Source: Pseudomonas kermanshahensis (GTDB lineage: Bacteria; Pseudomonadota; Gammaproteobacteria; Pseudomonadales; Pseudomonadaceae). From it: a stretch of 64,000 nucleotides of DNA. Position 1 is the stretch's first letter. The number at the start of each line of letters is the position of its first letter. Below are positions 25,552 to 35,629 of the stretch, one piece after another. The DNA lies in the NCBI RefSeq assembly GCF_014269205.2, contig NZ_JABWRY020000001.1:2294001-2358000 (forward strand). Reading direction: 5' to 3'. A model generated the notes under the pieces. It saw nothing but the letters and a program-made list of their open reading frames with translations, had not been told where the DNA came from and searched no databases. Made by a program: the position numbers and the translations under genes.

Positions 25552-26352
25552 ATGGGTGCGTTATTGCTGGCGGTGGATGGGAAAAACTCTGTACTGAAAG
25601 GAACAGTGACGCACTCCTACAGCACGTATGGGTTCGAAGATCTGACATCGAAAGCGTCGTTGATTGGTTTCAATGGTGAGCACCGTGATGGTGCTTCTGG
25701 GTGCGATTTACTAGGGCGTGGCAGGCGGGCTTATAGCCCCGTATTGATGCGTTTTTTCTCGCCTGACATCTTGAGTCCGTTCGCTGAAGGTGGTTTGAAT
25801 GCTTATATGTACTGCGGCGCAGACCCCGTCAACTACTGGGATCCGAGTGCGATGATGAGGGGAGTGACTACTGCGCGAGAAAAAGGGCACGTCAACGGGC
25901 GTAGTCAAAACGGGGGAAAGCGTTCGCCCCTACAAAACAAGGCGATTGATCGCGGTAATAAAAAATCTTCAGGTTCATCGAAGGTGCGTGAAAAAGCGGA
26001 TGCATCGTTTAGCGTAGGGCCAGAATTTTGGGAAGCGCTGAGGAAATCAGAGGAGGCGACGGCATACCAAATTGCGGAATATATGGTAGATACTTACATG
26101 GCTGGACCTGCAGCCTATGGAGAAGGCTTCCCCCGCTTTTACTTGGTGAGCGCTATTCAGTATAAGATTGAAAGTCCAATCCATAGTATGTATGGCTGGT
26201 CGGGTGTGGAGAAGCTTGTTGAGTCTGGACATTATCTTAATAATAAATCGGCTAAAGAATCGATTGAACAATACCTCAAACGTATGGCCAGATATCAAAA
26301 AAAAATATTAGATTCAACTGCCCAGTCTGTAAACACAGTGCGAGCCCCCTGA
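25552..26352 (+). CDS. Orphan RHS-core protein with unknown C-terminal tip
   Basis: This 266-residue protein starts with the end of an RHS-repeat core: GFNGEHRDGASGCDLLGRGR, then RFFSPDILSPFAEGGLNAYM and DPVNYWDPS. In full RHS proteins this core precedes a variable toxin tip. Residues from about 105 on (basic, Ser/Lys-rich, then helical) match no family I know and are AT-richer than the rest. No RHS shell, signal peptide or VgrG/PAAR gene is present. ATG 25552 has GGAG six bases upstream. It could be a displaced toxin tip or a stand-alone small RHS gene as found in many Pseudomonas. No immunity gene is visible. Confidence 0.65.
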   Translation: MGALLLAVDGKNSVLKGTVTHSYSTYGFEDLTSKASLIGFNGEHRDGASGCDLLGRGRRAYSPVLMRFFSPDILSPFAEGGLNAYMYCGADPVNYWDPSAMMRGVTTAREKGHVNGRSQNGGKRSPLQNKAIDRGNKKSSGSSKVREKADASFSVGPEFWEALRKSEEATAYQIAEYMVDTYMAGPAAYGEGFPRFYLVSAIQYKIESPIHSMYGWSGVEKLVESGHYLNNKSAKESIEQYLKRMARYQKKILDSTAQSVNTVRAP

Positions 26353-26555
26353 AACCCCATCGCGGCTCGGTCCAGCACGTAATCCAAGTTGAACAAACGC
26401 AGCCTGCTCTACAAAGCGAAGACCTTCCTCCACGAGGACGCCCAACCAAACCCTCCCGACAGCAGCCTGATGACGCCAGGCCATTTCTCCCGCACACTGC
26501 GCAAAATTCCCAAGCCAGTTCCCCTCTACCGTGCGGGGCGCAGCCGGAGTAGAAA
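26353..26555. other. Gap between the RHS gene and the sigma-54 activator gene
   Basis: No supportable gene was seen on either strand. It should contain the promoter of the AcoR-like activator; GGAG at 26546-26549 serves its start codon. No clear -24/-12 element is present. Confidence 0.4.
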
Positions 26556-28466
<1,911 letters not shown>

Positions 28467-28467
28467 C

Positions 28468-30201
28468 ATGGGGGGGTTGTTCGCAAGGCTGGTGGAGACC
28501 AGCGACCCTGTCCTCATGCGTCAGGCGTTGGCCTGGCTGTATGGTTTTGTCCGCCCCCATCGACGCGCCATCGGTGTGCTGCTGGGCTTGTCCTTGGGCG
28601 CGTCGCTGCTGGCCCTGGCGCAACCCTGGCTGGTCAAGACACTGATCGACGAAGGCCTGTTGGCCAAGGACTACCAGACCCTCTGGCACATGGCGGCGAT
28701 CATGATCACTGCGGGCCTGCTGGGCACCGTGCTGGCCGGGGTCAACCGCTACCTGCATACGCGATTGTCCGGGCGCATTCTGTTCGCGCTGCGTGATGAC
28801 CTTTACCGCCACCTGCAACAGTTGTCGCCCACTTTTTACGGGCGGCGGCGCATCGGCGATATCCTTTCGCGGCTGGATGGCGACGTCGCCGAAATCCAGC
28901 GCTTTGCCGTGGACTCGCTGTTTTCAGCGGTGTCTGCCGTGATCGGCTTGATAGGTGCGGTGGCCTTGATGCTGATGTTGTCTTGGCAGCTGTCGCTGTT
29001 GCTGGCGCTGCTGATCCCGCTCGAGGTGCTGTGGTTGCGCTGGATGCGGCGCAAGGTCGAGCGCGAGGTGCGCAGCTTGCGTGAGCGCTCGGCCGATGTC
29101 TCGTCGTTTCTGGTCGAGACGCTGCCGGCCATGAAGTTCATTCAGGCGGCTGGCCAGCAGGCTCGGGAAGCCGGGCGCCTGGACCAGTTGGGCCAGGGCT
29201 ACATGAGCCAGTTGCTCAAGGTGCAGGTGACCGAGTTCTTTACCCAGGCGATACCCGGCACGCTGACCTCCTGGTGCCGCGCCTGCGCTTTTTTGGTCGG
29301 CGGCTGGTGGGTGATCCAAGGTACCTGGCAACTGGGCGCGCTGATCGCGTTTTCCACCTACATGGGCATGGCGGTCGGGCCGGTGCAAAGCCTGTTGGGC
29401 TTGTATGTGGCGGTGCAGCGCATGGCCGTGAGCTTGGGCCGGGTAATGGAGCTTAAGCAAGAAGCCGTTGCCGTGCGCCAGGTGGACACGCCACAGCCGA
29501 TACCAGACGGGCCAGGTGAATTGCGCCTGGAGGCCTTGCACTTCGCCCATGACGGGCGCCAAGGCGCGGTGCTGAGCGACGTGAATATCTGCGTACCGGG
29601 TGGCCTGAAGGTCGCCATCAGCGGCGCCTCTGGCGTCGGCAAGTCGACCTTGATCGATCTGCTGCAACGGTTCTACGACCCGGACGCTGGGCGCATCCTG
29701 TTGGATGGCACCGACCTGCGCGAACTCGACCTGGCGGCGCTGCGTCGGCGCATTGCCGTGGTCAGCCAGGACATCGTGCTGTTCCGTGGCACCCTGGCGC
29801 AGAACCTTGCCTACGGGGTGCCCGAAGCCAGCCGTGCGGAACTTGAACGGGTGGTGCGCCTGGCGCGCCTGGACAGCCTGGTCGAAAGCCTGCCGTTGGG
29901 GCTGGACGGGCTGTTGGGCGAGCGTGGCCAGCAGCTGTCTGGCGGTCAGAAGCAACGTATCGCCATTGCCCGCGCGGTGTTGCAGGCCCCTGCGATCCTG
30001 GTGCTGGACGAGGCCACGTCGGCGGTAGACGAAGCGACCGAGCGCGAAGTGATCGCGGCCATCGACCAGCTGTTTGCCGGGCGCACGCGCATTCTGATCA
30101 GCCACCGAGCCTCGACCCTCGCCGATGCTGACTTGCATTTGCACCTGCATGATGGGCAACTGAAGGTGTTGCTCCAGGAGGCCATCAAGCATGGGCAATG
30201 A
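28468..30201 (+). CDS. qhpF: ABC exporter for the dehydrogenase gamma subunit
   Basis: This 577-residue half-transporter has an N-terminal six-helix membrane domain (about 25-330) and a C-terminal ATPase with Walker A GASGVGKS (386-393), signature LSGGQKQR, Walker B ILVLDEATS and switch His in ILISHRAS. In quinohemoprotein amine dehydrogenase clusters, QhpF moves the cross-linked gamma subunit QhpC to the periplasm, because QhpC has no Sec signal. The gene begins two bases after the activator stop and overlaps the protease gene by 11 bases, in an order (F-E-G) that matches known qhp clusters. Confidence 0.85.
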   Translation: MGGLFARLVETSDPVLMRQALAWLYGFVRPHRRAIGVLLGLSLGASLLALAQPWLVKTLIDEGLLAKDYQTLWHMAAIMITAGLLGTVLAGVNRYLHTRLSGRILFALRDDLYRHLQQLSPTFYGRRRIGDILSRLDGDVAEIQRFAVDSLFSAVSAVIGLIGAVALMLMLSWQLSLLLALLIPLEVLWLRWMRRKVEREVRSLRERSADVSSFLVETLPAMKFIQAAGQQAREAGRLDQLGQGYMSQLLKVQVTEFFTQAIPGTLTSWCRACAFLVGGWWVIQGTWQLGALIAFSTYMGMAVGPVQSLLGLYVAVQRMAVSLGRVMELKQEAVAVRQVDTPQPIPDGPGELRLEALHFAHDGRQGAVLSDVNICVPGGLKVAISGASGVGKSTLIDLLQRFYDPDAGRILLDGTDLRELDLAALRRRIAVVSQDIVLFRGTLAQNLAYGVPEASRAELERVVRLARLDSLVESLPLGLDGLLGERGQQLSGGQKQRIAIARAVLQAPAILVLDEATSAVDEATEREVIAAIDQLFAGRTRILISHRASTLADADLHLHLHDGQLKVLLQEAIKHGQ

Positions 30202-30868
30202 GTTGCGTGTCGGGGTCATCGACAGCGGTTGCTCGTCTGCTCAAGCACTGGATTTGCTGGGCGCACGACGCTTCTGGCTTGAGGAAGGCCAGCTGCGAGA
30301 AGGCGAAGCGTTGCCCGACCAACTAGGCCACGGCAGTGCCGTAGTCGCTGGCCTGCTGCGTGAATCTGGCCCGGTGCCGCTGTTGCTGGCCCAGGTGTTT
30401 TCTGCGCAGGCGAGCACCAGTGCGTTGCAGGTGGCCGCCGCATTGTTATGGCTGGTGGAAGAGGGGGCGACGCTGATCAACCTCAGCCTAGGCCTGCTGC
30501 AGGACCGGCCCATAATGCACCAGGCCTGCGCCGAGGCCCAGGCGGCTGGCGTGCTGCTGTGCGCCTCCAGCCCGGCGCAGGGTGGGGCGGTGTACCCGGC
30601 CAGTTACCCGGGCGTGATTCGCATGACCGGCGATGCCCGTTGCGCACCGGGGCAGTGGTCCTGGCTGGGCACTGCACAGGCGGACTTCGGTGGCCATGTC
30701 GGCGCCGGTGGCCGGGCAGGGGCAAGCCTGGGTTGCGCTGCGCTGAGCGGGCGCGTTGCAGCGTTACTGCGTGAGCGGCCCGGCATGGGGCGGCAGCAGG
30801 TGTTCGACTGGCTGCGCGCCCATGCCGCATTCAGCGGTCCTGAGCGGCGAGGTGCCGAGGATGAGTGA
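30191..30868 (+). CDS. qhpE: Subtilisin-like leader protease
   Basis: This 225-residue cytoplasmic subtilase has the catalytic triad visible: Asp11 (GVIDSG), His47 (LGHGSAV) and Ser179 (GASLGCAA). It is much shorter than secreted subtilisins and lacks signal and propeptide, as expected for QhpE, which removes the leader of QhpC after cross-linking. It overlaps qhpF and qhpG at its ends, so the maturation genes are coupled. Confidence 0.87.
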   Translation: MGNELRVGVIDSGCSSAQALDLLGARRFWLEEGQLREGEALPDQLGHGSAVVAGLLRESGPVPLLLAQVFSAQASTSALQVAAALLWLVEEGATLINLSLGLLQDRPIMHQACAEAQAAGVLLCASSPAQGGAVYPASYPGVIRMTGDARCAPGQWSWLGTAQADFGGHVGAGGRAGASLGCAALSGRVAALLRERPGMGRQQVFDWLRAHAAFSGPERRGAEDE

Positions 30869-32153
30869 GCCGCACATCGTGGTGCTGGGTGCCGGGCCTG
30901 CGGGGGCCGCCACGGCAATCGGCCTGCGCCGCCTGGGCTACCCAGTCACGGTGGTGTCCGACTGGCGCCGCTTTGCTGCCGTGGAAGGCGTTTCGCAGCG
31001 GGTGCTGGAAGGTCTTCGCCACGCGGGCCTAGGTGGGGCCCTGAGCGAGGCGGCGATGCCAGCGACACGTCAGGTGCGCTGGAATGGCGAGCACCTGCAG
31101 ATGAACCAGGAGTTTCTGCTCGACCGGCAACGCTTCGACCGTGCCTTGCGTGCTGACCTTGCACGGGCAGGGGTGACGCTGATCGAAGGGCGCATCCGTG
31201 AGGTGGCGCGTGCCGAGGGTCATCAAGTGCGCCTGGACGACGGGCAGATGCTGCAGGCTGAATTTCTGGTTGAGGCCCGTGGGCGCCAGGCACCGTTGGC
31301 AGCTGACCGCATGCGCGGACCTGAGACGATCAGTTTGCTCAATGTCTGGCATGACGCCCCAGGCGCACCGGCTTCGGCGGTGGAAAGCCTGGATGACGGC
31401 TGGGCCTGGATGGCCAGGTTGGCCGATGGGCGCTGTTATTGGCAGATTACCCTCGATGCCCAAGGGGTGCCGACCAAGGCCGCCCTGCCTGAGTACTGCG
31501 CCACACGGCGCCGTGACTCGGCGTCAGTGGCCGAACTGTTCGGAGCGCAGGCGATGGAACCTGCACAGGTACATGCCCGTAGCAGTACCGCGATACTGGC
31601 CGGCGAATGCGTGGGGGATGACTGGATACGGGTGGGGGATGCTGCAATGGCGGTTGACCCACTATCGGGGAATGGGATTTTCCAGTCGCTGTCCTCGGCG
31701 CTGCAGGCGCCTGTGGTGATCAATACCCTGTTGCGACGGCCCGAGCGGGCAGCGCTGGCGCGCCAATTTCATCAACAGCGGGTTGAGCAGTTGTTCATGC
31801 GCTTTGCCCGTATCGGGCGGGATTTTTATGCTCAGGAGCAGGCACGCGCCGGGCTGCCGTTCTGGGCGCGTCGGCGGAGTTGGCCCGATGCCCAGCCGTT
31901 GCATTTGGCGGCCGATTGGCAGTCAGTGCAGGTAGCGCGCAGGCCGGTGTTACGTGATGGTTTTGTGGATGAGGCCGAAGTGGTAGTGACGGCGGATCAG
32001 CCGTTGGGGGTTTGGCACTTGCAGGGGGTGGAGTTGGCACCGGTGGTGCGCGCGGTGCTGGCTGGGCAGGCGTTGGATGAGGTCATGAGCAGCCACTCAG
32101 AGGCGCATCAGATGATGCTGCGGCGGTGGCTGGCGGAGCAGGGCAGGCCCTGA
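30861..32153 (+). CDS. qhpG: FAD-dependent monooxygenase of CTQ biogenesis
   Basis: This 430-residue flavoprotein has an N-terminal dinucleotide-binding motif (VVLGAGPAGAATAIGLRRLG) and a downstream FAD-binding DAAMAVDPLSGNGI segment, as in tryptophan-halogenase-like monooxygenases. QhpG hydroxylates the tryptophan of QhpC to make the cysteine tryptophylquinone (CTQ) cofactor. ATG 30861 overlaps the qhpE stop. It is convergent with the channel gene and separated from it by a stem-loop at 32160. Confidence 0.85.
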   Translation: MSEPHIVVLGAGPAGAATAIGLRRLGYPVTVVSDWRRFAAVEGVSQRVLEGLRHAGLGGALSEAAMPATRQVRWNGEHLQMNQEFLLDRQRFDRALRADLARAGVTLIEGRIREVARAEGHQVRLDDGQMLQAEFLVEARGRQAPLAADRMRGPETISLLNVWHDAPGAPASAVESLDDGWAWMARLADGRCYWQITLDAQGVPTKAALPEYCATRRRDSASVAELFGAQAMEPAQVHARSSTAILAGECVGDDWIRVGDAAMAVDPLSGNGIFQSLSSALQAPVVINTLLRRPERAALARQFHQQRVEQLFMRFARIGRDFYAQEQARAGLPFWARRRSWPDAQPLHLAADWQSVQVARRPVLRDGFVDEAEVVVTADQPLGVWHLQGVELAPVVRAVLAGQALDEVMSSHSEAHQMMLRRWLAEQGRP

Positions 32154-32159
32154 GATCCA

Positions 32160-32178
32160 GGGGCCGCACAGCGGCCCC
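32160..32178. terminator. Stem-loop between convergent genes
   Basis: GGGGCCGC-ACA-GCGGCCCC is a perfect eight-base-pair stem with a three-base loop between the stops of qhpG and the channel gene. There is no T tract on either side, so a bidirectional terminator role is likely but not proven. Confidence 0.6.
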
Positions 32179-32189
32179 AAGATCCCCAG

Positions 32190-33503
32190 TCAGAAGAACG
32201 TCCCGACCACCAACTGCATATAGGTCCCGGTATCGCGGCTACCCATCTGCGTCCCACCATTCGCCGCACTGCGCTCCGGCTTGTAGAACCCCACCAGCGG
32301 GCTGATCAGCAGGTGGTCGTTGACCATCCATTCCACATACAGGTCCAGCTCGCGCCCACCCAGGTTGCCTTGGTCGGTGTCGAGTGTGTCGAAGTCGAAG
32401 TACAGCGCCCCCACCGTCAGGTTGTCACGCGGCTTGCCTTTGAGTGCCACGTGGTGCACCTGGCTGTTCTTGTTGAAGGGCCCGGCATAGTTGGCGGCCA
32501 CCTCGCCCTGAAACCAGGTGCCGTAGCCGCGGCTCAGGCCATAGAACAGCGGGTCGAAGTCTTCTGAGAAACGGCTGTAGCGGTAGGTGGCGGTGGGCGT
32601 CCAGGGCAGTTCGGAAAACGTCCAGTTGCCCTCCAGGTACCAAGCGTTCTCGCGCCCGCCCGTGCGGTCTTGGGTGACGTATTCGCCGGCCAGTTCCAGG
32701 TCCTTGACCCCCAGGTTACCGCGCCCGCGCAGGCTGACTGTGTCCATGCCGTCGCGGTGCTCCAGGCCCATGATCTGCGCGTAGCGCTGATCGACGTCGA
32801 GGCCGCGGATCCAACTGAGCCCGATTGTGCCGGCGTCGGCGACATGCTCGATGTTGGTCACTGCCATCGACGTGTCGGCCTGGTAATGGTTGTCGGATTT
32901 GAGCCACATCAGGTCGCCACGCCAGCCTTGCTTGCCGCCCAGGCGCAGCACGGCGGTGCGGTCGAAGGCTTTGCGTGCGGCCAGGTAATAGGCGCCGCCG
33001 CGGTCGAAGTTGGCGCCCAGGTCGACCTTGCCCAGGTTGACCGGGTCGCCCTGGATCAGGAAACCATCGCCCAGGGTCACCACCTGACGGCCACCGGAGA
33101 GGTCGATGCCATCTTCGCCCAGGGCCGGGAACAGGTTGGCTGAGCGCCAGCCCAGGTACAGGTCTTCGAAGGCGGTGCGGCGTTCGTCGCCGAGCGTCAG
33201 GCCTGCAGCGTCGCCATCACCCCAGGTGGCAGAGCTGAGCAGGTTGACGGCGCCATACAGTGCGCCGCTGTCGGCCAGGGCCTGGCTGCCGCTTAGGCCG
33301 TATTTGACGTAGCCCTCGCGCCAGTTGCTGCTGCCGGGTTGGCGGTTGCCGGCCTGGTTGTAGCTTTCGTCGCTGTGGAAGACGCCGAACAGGGCTTCGA
33401 GGTCGGCGTTGAGGGTGGTGCCGTTTTGGTTGTAGAGCTCGTGGGCTTGGGTGAGGGTTGTGCTGAACAAAAGTGCCAACGTGCAGGCGAGCGTGTGCTT
33501 CAT
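32190..33503 (-). CDS. Outer-membrane beta-barrel channel (alginate-export/porin-like)
   Basis: This 437-residue protein has a signal peptide (MKHTLACTLALLFSTTLTQA, cleaved before HELYNQNG) and alternating amphipathic strands ending in an aromatic C-terminal residue (VVGTFF), as in outer-membrane barrels. Its strands with GGRQVVTLGDGFLIQGDP recall the alginate-export/OprE-like porins. The ATG at 33503 is preferred over upstream frames because of the signal peptide and GGAGCAC before it. Between the amine oxidation genes, it may admit the amine substrate; that is inference. Confidence 0.72.
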   Translation of the reverse strand: MKHTLACTLALLFSTTLTQAHELYNQNGTTLNADLEALFGVFHSDESYNQAGNRQPGSSNWREGYVKYGLSGSQALADSGALYGAVNLLSSATWGDGDAAGLTLGDERRTAFEDLYLGWRSANLFPALGEDGIDLSGGRQVVTLGDGFLIQGDPVNLGKVDLGANFDRGGAYYLAARKAFDRTAVLRLGGKQGWRGDLMWLKSDNHYQADTSMAVTNIEHVADAGTIGLSWIRGLDVDQRYAQIMGLEHRDGMDTVSLRGRGNLGVKDLELAGEYVTQDRTGGRENAWYLEGNWTFSELPWTPTATYRYSRFSEDFDPLFYGLSRGYGTWFQGEVAANYAGPFNKNSQVHHVALKGKPRDNLTVGALYFDFDTLDTDQGNLGGRELDLYVEWMVNDHLLISPLVGFYKPERSAANGGTQMGSRDTGTYMQLVVGTFF

Positions 33504-33546
33504 GGTGTGCTCCATGTTTTTGTTGTTGTGTTTGGGCCGGCCTGTG

Positions 33547-33627
33547 CCGGCCTTTTCGCAGCACAAGGCTGCTCCTACAGGGACCGCGTGCTTTTGTAGG
33601 CGCAGCCTTGTGCTGCGAAGAGGCCGG
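33547..33627. repeat. Inverted REP pair between channel and aldehyde dehydrogenase genes
   Basis: The left arm CCGGCCTTTTCGCAGCACAA and right arm TTGTGCTGCGAAGAGGCCGG are complementary apart from one mismatch, each with the TGTAGG/CCTACA end of the REP family. It lies in the gap between two minus-strand genes. Confidence 0.9.
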
Positions 33628-33639
33628 TAAAGGAAAAGA

Positions 33640-35133
33640 TCAGAGCTTGATCAACACTGACTTCAGCTCGGTGTAATGCTCAATGGCCGCCGCGCCCATT
33701 TCGCGGCCGACGCCTGACATCTTGTAACCACCAAACGGCAGCGCCGGGTCGAGTGCGCTGTGGCAGTTGACCCACACCGAGCCCGACTTGATCCGCGGGA
33801 TCATCCGGTGCACCGCCCCCAGGTCGTTCGACCAGATACTCGCCCCCAGCCCGTAGGGGTTGTCGTTGGCCATGCCAATCACTTCGTCGAGGTCATCAAA
33901 GGGCATCGCCACCAGCACCGGCCCGAAGATTTCTTCCTGCACCAGGCGATGACGCTGGTCGACATCGACGATCACCGTTGGCTTGACGAAGTAACCCGGC
34001 CCGAAACCTTCGCCGCCGCAGGCAATGGTCGCGCCCAGCTCGCGACCGAGTTCGATGTAGCCGGTGACCCGGTCCTGCTGCTTGGCCGAGATCAACGGGC
34101 CCATCTGTACCGAAGGGTCCAGCCCGCTGCCCAGCTTCATGCCATTGGCGATACCGGCGATGTCGGCGATCACGTTGTCGAAGTGCTTGCGGTGCACATA
34201 CAGCCGGGAGCCTGCGCAGCACACTTGGCCCTGGTTGAAGAAGATAGCCGTAGCGGCGCCGGCAGCGGCTTCCTGCAGGTTGGCATCGGGCATGACGATG
34301 GTCGGCGACTTGCCGCCCAGTTCCAGGGTGACGCGGGTCATGTTGTCCATGGCCGCTTTGCCGATCAGCTTGCCGACCTCGGTAGAGCCGGTGAAGGTTA
34401 GCTTGTCGACGCCGGGGTGGCGGCTCAGGGCTGCACCGGCATTCAGGCCGGTGCCGGTGATCACGTTGAACACGCCTGCCGGGTAGCCGGCTTCCTCGAT
34501 CAGCTCGGCCAATTTCAGTGCGGTCAGAGGGGTTTCGTCGGCCGGTTTGAGCACCACGGTGCAGCCCGTGGCCAAGGCTGGTCCCAGCTTCCAGCAGGCC
34601 AGCAGCAGCGGGAAGTTCCAGGCGACGATGGCACCCACCACGCCTACCGCCTCGCGGCGGACAAAGCCGTGGAACTGGTCGTTGGGCATCAAAGGCATCG
34701 AGGCTTCGACGGTGCTACCCTCGATCTTGGTGGCCCAGCCGGCCATGTAGCGCAGGAAGTCGATGGCCAGTTGCACGTCCATGACCTTGGCCACTGCGGC
34801 GCTCTTGCCGTTGTTCAGGCACTCAAGCTCCGCCAACTGTTGCGCGTCACGCTCCATCAGGTCGGCGAGGCGCCACAGCATGTTCTGCCGCTCACGCGGG
34901 CGCAGGCGGCTCCAGGGCGAGTCGTCGAAGGCCTGGCGCGCGGCCCGCACGGCGCGGTCGACATCGTCGGCGTCGGCGGCGGGTACTTCGCCCAGCACCT
35001 CGCCGGTGGCCGGGTTGCGGAACGACAGGGTGCGACCGCTGGCGGCGTCCTGCCAGTCGGCGCCGATGCGCATTTTCAGTTTGCGTTCGAGGAAGGCGCG
35101 GGTGGCGGGCAGGATGGGCAGTTCGGAAAGCAT
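33640..35133 (-). CDS. NAD-dependent aldehyde dehydrogenase (phenylacetaldehyde dehydrogenase-like)
   Basis: This 497-residue aldehyde dehydrogenase has NAD-binding and active-site motifs: VAWNFPLLLACWKLGPALA, FTGSTEVGKLI, catalytic Glu in LELGGKSP and catalytic Cys in FFNQGQVCCAGSR. It most resembles phenylacetaldehyde dehydrogenases (FeaB/StyD/PeaE). It would oxidise the aldehyde released by the amine dehydrogenase to the acid. The start at 35133 (MLSELPILPATRAF) lies about 29 bases after the start point predicted from the sigma-54 promoter at 35173-35188. It is divergent from qhpA. Confidence 0.88.
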   Translation of the reverse strand: MLSELPILPATRAFLERKLKMRIGADWQDAASGRTLSFRNPATGEVLGEVPAADADDVDRAVRAARQAFDDSPWSRLRPRERQNMLWRLADLMERDAQQLAELECLNNGKSAAVAKVMDVQLAIDFLRYMAGWATKIEGSTVEASMPLMPNDQFHGFVRREAVGVVGAIVAWNFPLLLACWKLGPALATGCTVVLKPADETPLTALKLAELIEEAGYPAGVFNVITGTGLNAGAALSRHPGVDKLTFTGSTEVGKLIGKAAMDNMTRVTLELGGKSPTIVMPDANLQEAAAGAATAIFFNQGQVCCAGSRLYVHRKHFDNVIADIAGIANGMKLGSGLDPSVQMGPLISAKQQDRVTGYIELGRELGATIACGGEGFGPGYFVKPTVIVDVDQRHRLVQEEIFGPVLVAMPFDDLDEVIGMANDNPYGLGASIWSNDLGAVHRMIPRIKSGSVWVNCHSALDPALPFGGYKMSGVGREMGAAAIEHYTELKSVLIKL

Positions 35134-35172
35134 GGGGCGGTGCCTCTTGTCATTGGGTGTGTCGGGCACAGG

Positions 35173-35188
35173 CGCAATGGGCGTGCCA
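35173..35188 (-). promoter_or_regulatory. Sigma-54 promoter of the aldehyde dehydrogenase gene
   Basis: On the minus strand the sequence is TGGCACGCCCATTGCG, a full TGGCACG-N4-TTGC match with exact GG-N10-GC spacing. With the AcoR-like activator gene 7 kb away, this predicts RpoN-dependent control of amine catabolism. Confidence 0.82.
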
Positions 35189-35274
35189 ACCTGAGCAGAT
35201 GGCGTTAAAGCCCTGTAGTTATTGGGTTTTGCCTGGATGCAAGGTTGTGATTGCGGGCGTGCGCTGTTGCACAT

Positions 35275-35293
35275 TGAGACGGTGTGAGACGGT
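35275..35293. repeat. Direct repeat with ten-base period in the divergent promoter region
   Basis: TGAGACGGT occurs at 35275-35283 and again at 35285-35293, one helical turn apart. It lies between the aldehyde dehydrogenase promoter and qhpA, so it could be an activator-binding site. No protein can be assigned from sequence alone. Confidence 0.4.
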
Positions 35294-35312
35294 TGTGGAA
35301 CAGTGGCTATAC

Positions 35313-35410
35313 AGGCCTCTTCGCGGGGCAAGCCCGCTCCCACAGGGATAGAGCCGAACTCAGCCGCTGCGCCGTTTAAGTGGGAGCGGGCTTGCCCCGC
35401 GAATGGCCTG
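35313..35410. repeat. Inverted REP pair in the aldehyde dehydrogenase/qhpA intergenic region
   Basis: The arms read GGCCTCTTCGCGGGGCAAGC on the left and its inverted copy (GGGAGCGGGCTTGCCCCGCG ... GGCC) on the right, about 40 bases apart. It separates the two divergent promoters and fills much of the 496-base gap between genes. Confidence 0.9.
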
Positions 35411-35537
35411 CAGAGCAGGCCCTGTCTCAGGATGAAACACCCTGTCGCGAAATGGCACGCTTCGGCTCTACACCGGCGTGCCTGCGCAACCACGCGAAAC
35501 CTACTAAGAGTCTGATATACAACAACTTTCCAGTATG

Positions 35538-35553
35538 TGGCACAGTTTCTGTA
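35538..35553 (+). promoter_or_regulatory. Weak sigma-54-like element upstream of qhpA
   Basis: TGGCACAGTTTCTGTA keeps the whole -24 TGGCA and the ten-base spacing, but has GT in place of GC at -12. It lies about 77 bases before the qhpA start. It may be a weakened RpoN promoter or chance. Confidence 0.35.
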
Positions 35554-35629
35554 TCACGACTGTCACATGCACACCTGCTGTACCAAAGCGTGCGAGAACG
35601 ATAAGAACAACAACCGTGGAGGTCTGACC

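Noticed and set aside
26353..26555. Small gene or toxin immunity gene after the first RHS gene
   Set aside because: Available frames on either strand overlap the activator gene or have no start signal and no recognisable sequence.
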